NCBI GenBank assembly: GCA_900319505.1
Contig: ONOV01000119.1
Location: forward strand, 1-6,844
Length of the DNA stretch: 6,844 nucleotides
Source: an uncultured Erysipelotrichaceae bacterium
GTDB taxonomy: Bacteria; Bacillota_I; Bacilli_A; Erysipelotrichales; Erysipelotrichaceae
Direction of reading: 5' to 3'
Each line of letters opens with the position of its first letter. The first letter of the stretch is position 1. Positions 1 through 6,339 of the stretch are shown one piece after another. The notes beneath the pieces were generated by a model. The model was not told where the DNA came from, did not search any database, and was given only the letters and a program-made list of their open reading frames with translations. Position numbers and translations under genes: made by a program.

Positions 1-163
1 CCGTATCATGCAGTAAAGCCGCACAGCATGTCACTTCATCCTTCATCTGCTCCGCCAGATGAATCGGATGAAACACATACGGCACACCAGCCTTATCCAC
101 CTGTCCCTGATGTGCTTTATATGCCAGCATCATCGCTCTTCTTGTCCTGTCCGTATAGATCAT
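1..163 (-). CDS. HD-domain (p)ppGpp hydrolase-like protein, N-terminal part (truncated by window edge)
   Basis: Reading the minus strand from the ATG at 163 gives 54 residues, open to the window edge. They contain a first-ligand motif AHQGQ (His18), a GVPYVFHP segment (His32) and LLHDT, whose His52-Asp53 is the HD pair. This order is typical of the N-terminal hydrolase domain of RelA/SpoT-homologue proteins and their small single-domain relatives, which use a metal ion to remove pyrophosphate from (p)ppGpp. The domain starts only a few residues after the Met, without the longer leader of full RelA/Rel enzymes, so a small stand-alone hydrolase is more likely. The rest of the gene, including any synthetase domain, lies outside the window. 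The start is supported by AGGAGG at 171-176, seven bases upstream. The gene is cytoplasmic and follows glgP on the same strand, but the glgP terminator separates them. Family is confident; exact substrate is inferred. Confidence 0.85.
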   Translation of the reverse strand, partial: MIYTDRTRRAMMLAYKAHQGQVDKAGVPYVFHPIHLAEQMKDEVTCCAALLHDT

Positions 164-188
164 ACGCCTGCCTCCTGATTCAAATATC

Positions 189-194
189 ATCATA
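189..194 (-). promoter_or_regulatory. possible -10 element for the HD-domain gene
   Basis: On the minus strand TATGAT (five of six bases of the TATAAT consensus) lies 25 bases before the HD gene's ATG, which would leave a short leader containing its AGGAGG. No good -35 hexamer is visible 16-18 bases upstream. The remaining stretch up to the glgP terminator (about 195-304) is purine-rich on the minus strand and has a small TCGG/CCGA hairpin. I recognise no riboswitch, T-box or gene in it. Confidence 0.3.
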
Positions 195-305
195 CCGCAC
201 TGTGCTCTGATCCGGTGCCCTGTTTTTCAGACAGATTTCTCTTTCTGCAGTTTCCTTCGGTTCCTTCCGACTCGCTTCCAGCTGAGTGAAAGCCAGCATC
301 AGAGC

Positions 306-355
306 AGAAGAAAATAAAAGGACATCGAACCGTCTCAGTTCAGTTCAATGTCCTT
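306..355 (-). terminator. rho-independent terminator of glgP
   Basis: On the minus strand a 13-bp stem (arms 343-355 and 318-330) has one G·U pair, a 12-base loop, and a T-rich run TTTTATTTTC directly after or overlapping the stem end (311-319). The G·U pair forms only in the minus-strand RNA; the plus-strand RNA would have a C/A mismatch there. That, with the T tract, assigns the terminator to minus-strand transcription. It lies 56 bases after the glgP stop codon. Confidence 0.88.
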
Positions 356-410
356 GGGAGGAATTAATAATGTAAGAGTATTCAGTCTGATTTCTGCTTA
401 AAGTGAATGA

Positions 411-2681
411 TTATTCTGCTTCATCTCTCTTGAGATGCCAGATGTCTGTATTGTACTGCTCAATCGTACGGTCACTGGAGAAGAAGCCGGCCTGGGCAAT
501 GTTGACAAGCATCTTTCTGCTCCAGCTGTCACGGTCTTCATAGTCCTTGAGCATGACTTCCTTTGTTCTGCAGTAGTCTTCAAAGTCAGGGAATGTCATG
601 AACCAGTCTTTGTTCAGCAGCTCATTATAGAGGCGGTTCAGATTCTTCTCATCGCCGGCTGCGATCATTTCATCACTGACAAGGAAATCCACGGCATTCT
701 TCAGGACAGGATCCTTCTCATAGTAATCACGGGAAACATAATCCGCTTTCTTATAGTGTTCGATGACTTCATCGGAAGATTCACCGAAGGTATAGATGTT
801 GTCTTTGCCGACAAGTTCTGCGATTTCCACATTGGCACCATCCATCGTACCCAGGGTCACTGCCCCGTTTAACATGAACTTCATGTTGGAAGTACCGGAA
901 GCTTCCTTGGAAGCCAGAGAAATCTGTTCCGAGATATCCGCTGCCGGAATGAGCTTCTCTGCCAGAGACACATTGTAGTTCTCCAGCATGACCACCTTGA
1001 GGTAAGGTGCTGCTTCCGGATCATTATCAACGATGGAAGCGAAGCACAGGATCGCATGGATGATATCCTTGGCAATGGTATAAGCAGGGGCTGCCTTGGC
1101 GCCGAAGAACATTGTGATCGGACGTGCCGGCTTCTTTCCGGCCTTGATTTCCTGATATCTGGAAATCGCCCACAGCAGGTTGAGCTGCTGTCTCTTATAC
1201 TCATGCAGGCGCTTGCACTGTACATCAAATACACTGTCCGGATTAACTTCAATGTCTCTGTTCTTCTTCAGATAGGCAGCGAAGTTCTTCTTGTTATCGC
1301 CCTTGATTGCCAGCAACTTCTTCAGGAAAGCCGGATCGTTTTCTTCCTTGCGCAGTTCAGCCAGGTGAGACGCATCCTTGATCCAGGCATCACCGATCAC
1401 GCCATTGATGGCTTCGGTCAGTTCCGGATCACACATGACACCCCATCTTCTGAAGGTGATGCCGTTTGTCTTGTTGTTGAATTTCTCCGGATAGATATCA
1501 TAGAACGGCTTGAGTTCCGTATTTTTGAGGATTTCGGTATGAAGCTTGGCAACGCCGTTGATGGAATGAGAGAAGTGGATGTCGATATTGGCCATATGAA
1601 CACGATCATCCTTGTCAATGATCTGTACAAACGGCTCATCGTACTTCTTTTCAACATAGTCAGCCAGAGAATGAATGACCGGCATCAATTGCGGTACCGC
1701 CTCTTCCAGATAGGACTCCGGCCATGTTTCAAGGGCTTCGGCCAGAATCGTATGGTTGGTATAGCCGCATACCTTGCGGACAATCTCAATTGCTTCTTCC
1801 TCTTCAATGCCCTCTGCTTCCAGTCTTCTGATCAGTTCCGGAATGACCATGGTCGGATGGGTATCGTTGATCTGTACAGCTGCGTAGTCATAGAGATCAT
1901 GAAGATTGGAGCCCTTGGCCCTGGCTTCTTCCAGAATCAGCTGGGCCGCATTGGCACACATGAAGTATTCCTGATATACACGCAGAATACGGCCGGCATC
2001 ATCACTGTCATCCGGATACAGGAATAAGGTCAGATTCTTGGCGATTTTGCTCTTGTCAAAATCGATCTGATCACGGATGACTCTTTCATCAATCGTATCC
2101 GTATCAAATAATCTGAGTTTGCCGCACTTGGAACCATAGCCGGTCACATCAATTTCATACATAACGGAATTGATGGAGAAGCCGCCGAAGTCAACGGTAT
2201 AGCGCTTATCGGTTCTGTGCATCCAGCTTTCCTGACCCCAGTGCAGCCAGCGGTCAGGTGTTTCACTCTGCTTGTTGCTGCGGAAGGTCTGACGGAACAG
2301 GCCGCAGTGATAGGCAAGGCCCACACCATCAGCCGGATAGCCAAGGGTTGCCAGAGAGTCAATGAAACAGGCAGCCAGACGGCCCAGACCGCCGTTGCCA
2401 AGAGAAGGTTCCGATTCGAACTCTTCCAGCTCCGTGATATCCTTGCCGGCATCAGACAGTTCTTTCTTAACAGTGTCATACAGCCCGAGATTGATCAGGT
2501 TATTGGACAGAAGCTTGCCGATGAGAAACTCAGCTGAAATGTAATACAGCTTCTTCTTACCGGTGTTATAGCCTCTTTCCTTTACGGCTTCGCCCGTATA
2601 ATTGAGCACGGCATTGAACAGTTCCAGATCACTGCATTCAGCCAGCGGACGGGGTGCGTAATCAGCTACTTTCTTATCCAT
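411..2681 (-). CDS. glgP: glycogen/maltodextrin (alpha-glucan) phosphorylase, GT35 family
   Basis: This 756-residue cytoplasmic enzyme belongs to the pyridoxal-phosphate glucan phosphorylases. These use phosphate to release glucose-1-phosphate from the non-reducing ends of glycogen or maltodextrins. Family signatures run in order: SAEFLIGKLLSNNL (49-62), the GNGGLGRLAACFIDSLATL glycine-rich segment (about 95-113), INDTHPTMVIPEL (271-283), YTNHTILAEALETWP (307-321), NGITFRRW (406-413), KRLHEYKRQQLN (490-501) and EASGTSNMKFMLNGA (593-607). Lys601 in the last motif is the expected PLP Schiff-base lysine. The protein is about 40-60 residues shorter than E. coli MalP/GlgP, mostly before the catalytic core, which is common in Firmicute members. 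The start at 2681 is chosen because GGAGG (2691-2695) lies nine bases upstream. An in-frame ATG at 2738 would add 19 residues but lies upstream of the probable transcription start. No other glycogen gene is present; the divergent AraC regulator is the likely partner. Confidence 0.96.
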   Translation of the reverse strand: MDKKVADYAPRPLAECSDLELFNAVLNYTGEAVKERGYNTGKKKLYYISAEFLIGKLLSNNLINLGLYDTVKKELSDAGKDITELEEFESEPSLGNGGLGRLAACFIDSLATLGYPADGVGLAYHCGLFRQTFRSNKQSETPDRWLHWGQESWMHRTDKRYTVDFGGFSINSVMYEIDVTGYGSKCGKLRLFDTDTIDERVIRDQIDFDKSKIAKNLTLFLYPDDSDDAGRILRVYQEYFMCANAAQLILEEARAKGSNLHDLYDYAAVQINDTHPTMVIPELIRRLEAEGIEEEEAIEIVRKVCGYTNHTILAEALETWPESYLEEAVPQLMPVIHSLADYVEKKYDEPFVQIIDKDDRVHMANIDIHFSHSINGVAKLHTEILKNTELKPFYDIYPEKFNNKTNGITFRRWGVMCDPELTEAINGVIGDAWIKDASHLAELRKEENDPAFLKKLLAIKGDNKKNFAAYLKKNRDIEVNPDSVFDVQCKRLHEYKRQQLNLLWAISRYQEIKAGKKPARPITMFFGAKAAPAYTIAKDIIHAILCFASIVDNDPEAAPYLKVVMLENYNVSLAEKLIPAADISEQISLASKEASGTSNMKFMLNGAVTLGTMDGANVEIAELVGKDNIYTFGESSDEVIEHYKKADYVSRDYYEKDPVLKNAVDFLVSDEMIAAGDEKNLNRLYNELLNKDWFMTFPDFEDYCRTKEVMLKDYEDRDSWSRKMLVNIAQAGFFSSDRTIEQYNTDIWHLKRDEAE

Positions 2682-2690
2682 AAGTTTATT

Positions 2691-2695
2691 CCTCC
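2691..2695 (-). promoter_or_regulatory. ribosome binding site fixing the glgP start
   Basis: GGAGG on the minus strand, nine bases before the ATG at 2681. No Shine-Dalgarno sequence precedes the alternative upstream ATG at 2738, so this site decides the start codon. Confidence 0.85.
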
Positions 2696-2702
2696 GGATT
2701 TC

Positions 2703-2729
2703 TACCATCTGTAATATAACACGATGGTA
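2703..2729. repeat. 7-bp inverted repeat enclosing the glgP -10
   Basis: TACCATC (2703-2709) and GATGGTA (2723-2729) are perfect inverted copies with a 13-bp spacer, so arm centres are 20 bp apart, about two helical turns. The spacer contains the glgP -10 hexamer. This could be a repressor operator, or a weak hairpin, since it would be only partly transcribed. It may also be chance. Confidence 0.4.
2713..2721 (-). promoter_or_regulatory. extended -10 promoter element of glgP
   Basis: On the minus strand TGT directly precedes TATATT (2718 down to 2713), giving a TGn extended -10. Transcription would start near 2706, leaving a leader of about 25 bases that carries the GGAGG site. At 16-18 bases spacing there is no TTGACA-like -35 (about 2736-2741 reads AGTATG). 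A weak -35 with an extended -10 is what an activator-dependent promoter often looks like. Confidence 0.55.
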
Positions 2730-2740
2730 TCGTTTCATAC

Positions 2741-2770
2741 TTGTACGATAACGTTTACATTTTGTACAAT
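2741..2770 (+). promoter_or_regulatory. candidate promoter of the AraC-family regulator
   Basis: TACAAT (2765-2770) matches five of six bases of the -10 consensus. TTGTAC (2741-2746) lies 18 bases upstream as a moderate -35. Only six bases separate the -10 from the ATG at 2777, so transcription would start at or next to the A of the start codon. Both hexamers are embedded in the 21-bp direct repeats. Confidence 0.4.
2746..2759 (-). promoter_or_regulatory. cre-like site (CcpA / LacI-family operator candidate)
   Basis: The minus strand reads TGTAAACGTTATCG. It matches the Bacillus cre consensus TGWAANCGNTNWCA at every defined position except the last. The core AACGTT is palindromic, as for LacI-family operators. 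Its centre lies about 46 bp upstream of the predicted glgP start and between the -35 and -10 of the regulator gene. It could therefore mediate catabolite control of either gene. It overlaps the second 21-bp repeat, so the two readings compete. Confidence 0.5.
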
Positions 2771-2776
2771 ACTATC

Positions 2777-3703
2777 ATGGAACTGGAAAATTATACCCAA
2801 TACAAGGAAACAGCCATACATCAGGCATCCCACTTCGCCTTCAACACCTATCTCTGTACCATTCCCCTTGATTTCAAGGAAGTGAAACAGCATTGGCATG
2901 AGCAGTTTGAAATCATTTATGTCAAGAAAGGCAGCGGAGTCGTAACGGTCAACCTCAATCCCCTGCATGTGTTTGAAGGTTCAATCATCCCGGTACTGCC
3001 GGGGGAACTGCATTCCATCCATGGGGATGAGAATATATCCATGGAATATGAGAATATGATCTTTTCTCTGGATATTCTGGATTCAAAGGAGAAAACAGAC
3101 TGGTGCCGTTCTGCCATTCTGCAGCCTCTGCTGAATGGCAGCCTGCACTTTCCTCATCATATTCAGCCTTCCTTTTCCTTCTATCAGGAAACAGCCGAAG
3201 CATTAAAGGCCGTAGAGGATGCCGGCTCCGTCAGGGATGAAGCGTATTCCATGTTAATCAAAGCGGCTCTCTTCCGTCTTTTCTATGTGCTGTATCACCA
3301 CCGCATCTATGAAAATGACACCCCTGCCGATGCCCACGCCCAGGCCGTCAAGGATGCCATTCAGTATATTCATGATCATTACCGGGAAAAGATTTCCATA
3401 TCTGATGCGGCTGCAGCAGTGGGGTTCTCCTCCCCGCATTTCATGCGCATCTTCAAGGAAGAAACAGGTGAAACATTCCTGACTTCGCTCAATGATTATC
3501 GTCTGGAAATGGCTTGTTATTTATTGCGCCAGAGCGATATCTCCATCTCCAGCGCCGCCGAAGAAGCCGGCTTTGACAGCCTTTCCTACTTCATCCGTCT
3601 CTTTTCAAGACGCTATCATACAACCCCTGGCCGCTGGCGCCGTGAAACCCGTCTTACACCCAGCGCTTACGGTACAGACGCACAAGAAAAATCGTCCCTC
3701 TGA
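2777..3703 (+). CDS. AraC-family transcriptional regulator with N-terminal cupin domain
   Basis: This 308-residue protein has the two-domain AraC layout. An N-terminal cupin-type sensor begins around HWHEQFEIIYVKKGSG (residues 39-54) and continues through VLPGELHSIHG (73-83). A C-terminal double helix-turn-helix spans about residues 190-289, with ISISDAAAAVGFSSPHFMRI for the first HTH and ISISSAAEEAGFDSLSYFIR leading to a TPGRWRR end for the second. Such proteins bind a small ligand, often a sugar, and activate nearby genes. The ligand cannot be read from the sequence. It is divergent from glgP with 95 bp between, so glgP is the best candidate target. The ATG at 2777 is preferred over an in-frame TTG at 2741; neither has a Shine-Dalgarno sequence. 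The last 16 residues lie beyond the HTH and are encoded antisense to the end of the MATE gene. Confidence 0.93.
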   Translation: MELENYTQYKETAIHQASHFAFNTYLCTIPLDFKEVKQHWHEQFEIIYVKKGSGVVTVNLNPLHVFEGSIIPVLPGELHSIHGDENISMEYENMIFSLDILDSKEKTDWCRSAILQPLLNGSLHFPHHIQPSFSFYQETAEALKAVEDAGSVRDEAYSMLIKAALFRLFYVLYHHRIYENDTPADAHAQAVKDAIQYIHDHYREKISISDAAAAVGFSSPHFMRIFKEETGETFLTSLNDYRLEMACYLLRQSDISISSAAEEAGFDSLSYFIRLFSRRYHTTPGRWRRETRLTPSAYGTDAQEKSSL

Positions 3704-5036
3704 AAATCAGCTCACACAGCATGGCAATCCATACGCCTTTTAATCCCATCTTCGGCGCCAGAATCTCAGCCATGACAATTCTGACACCCCATATACTGAC
3801 AAGATTCATCAATCCCGGCACCAGCGTATCGCCAGCCCCTCTTAAAGCGCCGGCGGCCACAATGGATGCCCCGAAAAACGGCTCCGCATGCAGTTCAATC
3901 CGCAATACCTGTATTCCAAGCTTTCTGACCTCCTCTACCGGCGTCAGAAACATGAACACGTACGGACACAGAAAATACATTGCAATTCCCGTCACACTCA
4001 TGATGATCATGCCCATAGCCGTCGTCAGCCAGGCAAAGGATCTCGCCAGATCATTCTGCTTAGCACCAACGGCCTGTCCGACAATAGCCGTCGAAGCACT
4101 CTGAATGCCATAGCCCGGCATATAGCACAATGCTTCCGCCGTCACCGCAAAGGAGTTTGCCGCAATTGCCGCTGTACCTAATGGCGCCACAATGGAAGTA
4201 CTGAACACCTGTGCCCCGCTCATGGCGCTCTGTTCCAAGGCCATCGGAAGACCGATACGCACCGCTTCATGTAAAACAGCCGGATCAAGCTTTTTCTCTT
4301 CCTCTTTCCGGTATTTCAATGCCGAAGATTTCACATTAACCGCAATCGCCAGCATGATCCCGGCACACACAAACGCCAGCGCCGTTCCTAACGCCGCTCC
4401 AGCAACACCCATGCCTGCTCCGATCACATATACCTTTCCGATATAGCGCGAAGGAAAGATCAGCAGCGCATTGAACAATACATCCAGCCCGCACATCAAA
4501 GCCGAAACGATGCCCGGCAATTTCATATTGCCCGTGCACTGCAGACTGCCCGCACTGTAGAAAAACAGCATGCGCGCTGGAATGAACAGGGCATAGCACA
4601 GAAAATACGCAGACGCATCAGACACAATATCCTGACTGCCGCCAAGCCATATGGGCAGATACCGTGACAGAATCACACCGATCAGACACAGCACAAGTGA
4701 AACCAGTCCTGTAATCGCATAGCCGTTATGCAGTATCTTTCTGGCCTTCTTTTCATCCCTGGCCCCGATACTGTGGGCAATCTGCACATAGAACCCGGCA
4801 GCACTGCCCTGAATCAATCCGCCCATCAGCCAGGTAGAACTTGCCACAAGACCGATCGAAGCACTTGCCGCAGCTCCTAATGAACCTACCATTGCCGCAT
4901 CAATATACTGCATGGCAATTTCAGAAATCTGGGCCAGTATGCCCGGCAGCGACAGCTTCCATACCAGCGAAAGCCTCTCTTGCAGCGATGTTTCCCCTAA
5001 TGCATTGATATCCAGTGTACTGTTATTCTTTCCCAT
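3654..5036 (-). CDS. MATE-family multidrug/organic cation efflux transporter
   Basis: This 460-residue integral membrane protein of about twelve transmembrane segments has the two-fold repeat of the MATE family. These transporters export drugs or metabolites in exchange for Na+ or H+. Visible family segments include LPGILAQISEIAMQYIDAAM then VGSLGAAASASIGL (residues 30-63), CTGNMKLPGIVSAL (167-180), the second-half start AVRIGLPMALEQ (258-269), GQAVGAKQNDLARS (320-333) and GALRGAGDTLVPGLMN (396-411). Length is normal for the family. A charged linker (KYRKEEEKKLD, 241-251) joins the two halves, a usual feature. The ATG at 5036 has AGGAG only three bases upstream, which is short, but the next in-frame Met is inside the first membrane segment. 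The substrate is unknown. The gene converges on and overlaps the AraC gene by 50 bp. It lies 57 bp after the antiporter, beyond a terminator. Confidence 0.93.
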   Translation of the reverse strand: MGKNNSTLDINALGETSLQERLSLVWKLSLPGILAQISEIAMQYIDAAMVGSLGAAASASIGLVASSTWLMGGLIQGSAAGFYVQIAHSIGARDEKKARKILHNGYAITGLVSLVLCLIGVILSRYLPIWLGGSQDIVSDASAYFLCYALFIPARMLFFYSAGSLQCTGNMKLPGIVSALMCGLDVLFNALLIFPSRYIGKVYVIGAGMGVAGAALGTALAFVCAGIMLAIAVNVKSSALKYRKEEEKKLDPAVLHEAVRIGLPMALEQSAMSGAQVFSTSIVAPLGTAAIAANSFAVTAEALCYMPGYGIQSASTAIVGQAVGAKQNDLARSFAWLTTAMGMIIMSVTGIAMYFLCPYVFMFLTPVEEVRKLGIQVLRIELHAEPFFGASIVAAGALRGAGDTLVPGLMNLVSIWGVRIVMAEILAPKMGLKGVWIAMLCELIFRGTIFLVRLYRKRWV

Positions 5037-5039
5037 AGA

Positions 5040-5050
5040 CTCCTATTATA
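5040..5050 (-). promoter_or_regulatory. TATAAT abutting the MATE ribosome binding site
   Basis: On the minus strand a perfect TATAAT (5050-5045) is followed immediately by AGGAG (5044-5040) and, three bases on, by the MATE ATG. If TATAAT is the working -10, transcription would start within or after AGGAG and the ribosome site would be lost. If AGGAG is used, the transcript must start farther upstream. No TTGACA-like -35 is visible at 16-18 bases. Confidence 0.35.
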
Positions 5051-5059
5051 CGGCACGCC

Positions 5060-5085
5060 AAAAAGAAAAGCACCCGCAGGTGCTT
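5060..5085 (-). terminator. rho-independent terminator of the cation/proton antiporter
   Basis: On the minus strand AAGCACC (5085-5079) pairs with GGTGCTT (5074-5068), a seven-bp stem with a four-base loop. It is followed by TTCTTTTT (5067-5060). It begins eight bases after the antiporter stop codon. The opposite strand lacks a T tract, so the terminator works for minus-strand transcription only. Confidence 0.82.
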
Positions 5086-5093
5086 ATTGTAAC

Positions 5094-6311
5094 TTATCCT
5101 CTTGCCGGCTTTACCGGATGTCTGAAATCGGTATAATCCGCTTCGCCATGTTTCTCATAGAGATTCTTGAGGAAGATCGGCGTCAGGATGGAGCTGAAGA
5201 TAATCAGCAGGATCACTGAAGTAAAATACTGAGATTCCAGCATGCCTACTCTTAATCCGGTCTGGGAAACAATCAGGGCAACTTCGCCTCTTGTCATCAT
5301 GCCGACACCGACCTTCAGACTGTCTTCCTTTGTAAAGCCAAGGATCTTTGCCATACCGCCGCAGCCGATGACCTTGCCGATCATGGCAATCGCCACAAAC
5401 GCCAGTGAGAACCAGATGATACTTGTATCCAGGGTTCTGACATTGGTCTGCAGACCGATGGAACAGAAGAACACCGGACCGAACAGCATATAGCTGCCGA
5501 TATCCATCTTGCGGGCAATATAGGAATCATCACGCAGAGAGCACAGTACCATACCGGCCACATAAGCACCGGTAATATCCGCTACACCGAAGAACTTATC
5601 GGCAATATAGGACAGGATAAAGCAGAAGGCCAGGGCCAGAATCGGAATTCTTCTGGTATGCGGATGTTTTTCATCAATCACATTCATGACCTTGTAGACA
5701 ACCCAGCCGACCGCTGCCGCAAATACGAAGAACAGCAGTGTTCTCAAGGTGACTGTCAGGATGTTCTGGCTTGGATCCTTGAGGCCGATGACAAAGGTCA
5801 GCACGATAATACCCAGCACATCATCAATGATGGCGGCACTGACAATGGTCGTACCGACCATGCCGTTGAGCTTGCCCAGTTCCTTCAGTGCCTGTACGGT
5901 AATGGAAACACTGGTAGCTGTCATGATCGTACCGATAAACAGCGCATGGTAGAACTTCTCACTTCCAATTGCCGAAAAACCATAGAAGATCATGTACAGG
6001 AATGTACCTAATACAAGCGGCACAAGTACGCCTGTCGCAGCAATCAATGTCGCCTTGAGGCCGGTACGCTTCATCTGCTGTATATTTGTTTCAAGACCAG
6101 CATCAAACATTAACATGATCACGCCGATCTCTGCCATACCCTTGATGAAATCGGTATCTGCCACCCAGTTGAGCAGACTGGGTCCAATCAATAGACCAGC
6201 CACAATCTCGCCGGCCACTTCCGGCGCTTTCAGCTTACGGGCAATCAGTCCGAATAATTTGGCAAAGAAAATAATGATCGCAAGTTGACGTAATAAATCC
6301 AGCGTGTCCAT
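5094..6311 (-). CDS. CPA2-family cation (Na+ or K+)/proton antiporter
   Basis: This 405-residue membrane protein of about twelve segments belongs to the monovalent cation:proton antiporter-2 group (KefB/NapA-like). Features include APEVAGEIVAGLLIGPSLL (residues 29-47), LMFDAGLETNI (67-77) and the unwound-helix segment TATSVSITVQALKELGKLN (131-149). Next come SAAIIDDVLGIIVL (158-171), whose Asp163-Asp164 are the likely ion-binding pair, and MMTRGEVALIVSQTG (338-352). A DD pair, rather than the QD seen in KefB/KefC, points to a NapA-like Na+/H+ exchanger; that is inference. There is no C-terminal RCK/TrkA-N nucleotide-binding domain: after the last membrane segment only about 25 residues remain, ending PVKPARG. 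It probably serves pH or sodium homeostasis. The ATG at 6311 follows an AAGGAAGG site by eight bases. It has its own terminator downstream. Confidence 0.92.
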   Translation of the reverse strand: MDTLDLLRQLAIIIFFAKLFGLIARKLKAPEVAGEIVAGLLIGPSLLNWVADTDFIKGMAEIGVIMLMFDAGLETNIQQMKRTGLKATLIAATGVLVPLVLGTFLYMIFYGFSAIGSEKFYHALFIGTIMTATSVSITVQALKELGKLNGMVGTTIVSAAIIDDVLGIIVLTFVIGLKDPSQNILTVTLRTLLFFVFAAAVGWVVYKVMNVIDEKHPHTRRIPILALAFCFILSYIADKFFGVADITGAYVAGMVLCSLRDDSYIARKMDIGSYMLFGPVFFCSIGLQTNVRTLDTSIIWFSLAFVAIAMIGKVIGCGGMAKILGFTKEDSLKVGVGMMTRGEVALIVSQTGLRVGMLESQYFTSVILLIIFSSILTPIFLKNLYEKHGEADYTDFRHPVKPARG

Positions 6312-6339
6312 GACTAATTCCTTCCTTTAAAAGACACAA

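Larger units (their letters stand above)
2729..2770. repeat. two 21-bp direct repeats, candidate AraC-type operator
   Basis: CGTTT-N5-TTGTAC occurs at 2731-2746 and again at 2752-2767, a period of exactly 21 bp. Over the full 21-bp units (2729-2749 and 2750-2770), 14 of 21 positions agree. Tandem half-sites 21 bp apart on one face of the helix are the classic arrangement for AraC-family dimers (for example araI1-araI2). The unit nearer glgP covers the poor -35 region of the glgP promoter, as expected for an activator. The farther unit reaches the regulator's own -10, as expected for autoregulation. The repeats are seen directly; their binding role is inferred. Confidence 0.55.

Noticed and set aside
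164..305. A possible riboswitch or T-box leader before the HD-domain gene.
   Set aside because: I found no T-box or other riboswitch signature, and only weak 4-bp hairpins in a purine-rich stretch.
356..375. On the plus strand GGGAGG, eight bases, then ATG immediately followed by TAA: a start-stop unit.
   Set aside because: It sits just downstream of the minus-strand glgP gene with no plus-strand promoter or downstream gene. The SD-like part overlaps the edge of the terminator hairpin by chance.
1056..2027. A 323-codon open frame on the plus strand opposite glgP.
   Set aside because: It lies wholly antisense to conserved glgP motifs, its translation resembles no family I recognise, and no ribosome site was seen before it. 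It is best explained as a shadow of glgP codon use; the same applies to the shorter plus-strand frame at 435-872.
2682..2738. A 19-residue N-terminal extension of glgP starting at the ATG at 2738.
   Set aside because: There is no ribosome site before that ATG, the extension crosses the predicted -10 and transcription start, and GGAGG correctly precedes the ATG at 2681.
5658..6011. A 117-codon plus-strand frame inside the antiporter gene.
   Set aside because: It is fully antisense to conserved membrane helices of the antiporter, with a low-complexity His/Asp/Gln-rich translation and no recognisable domain.
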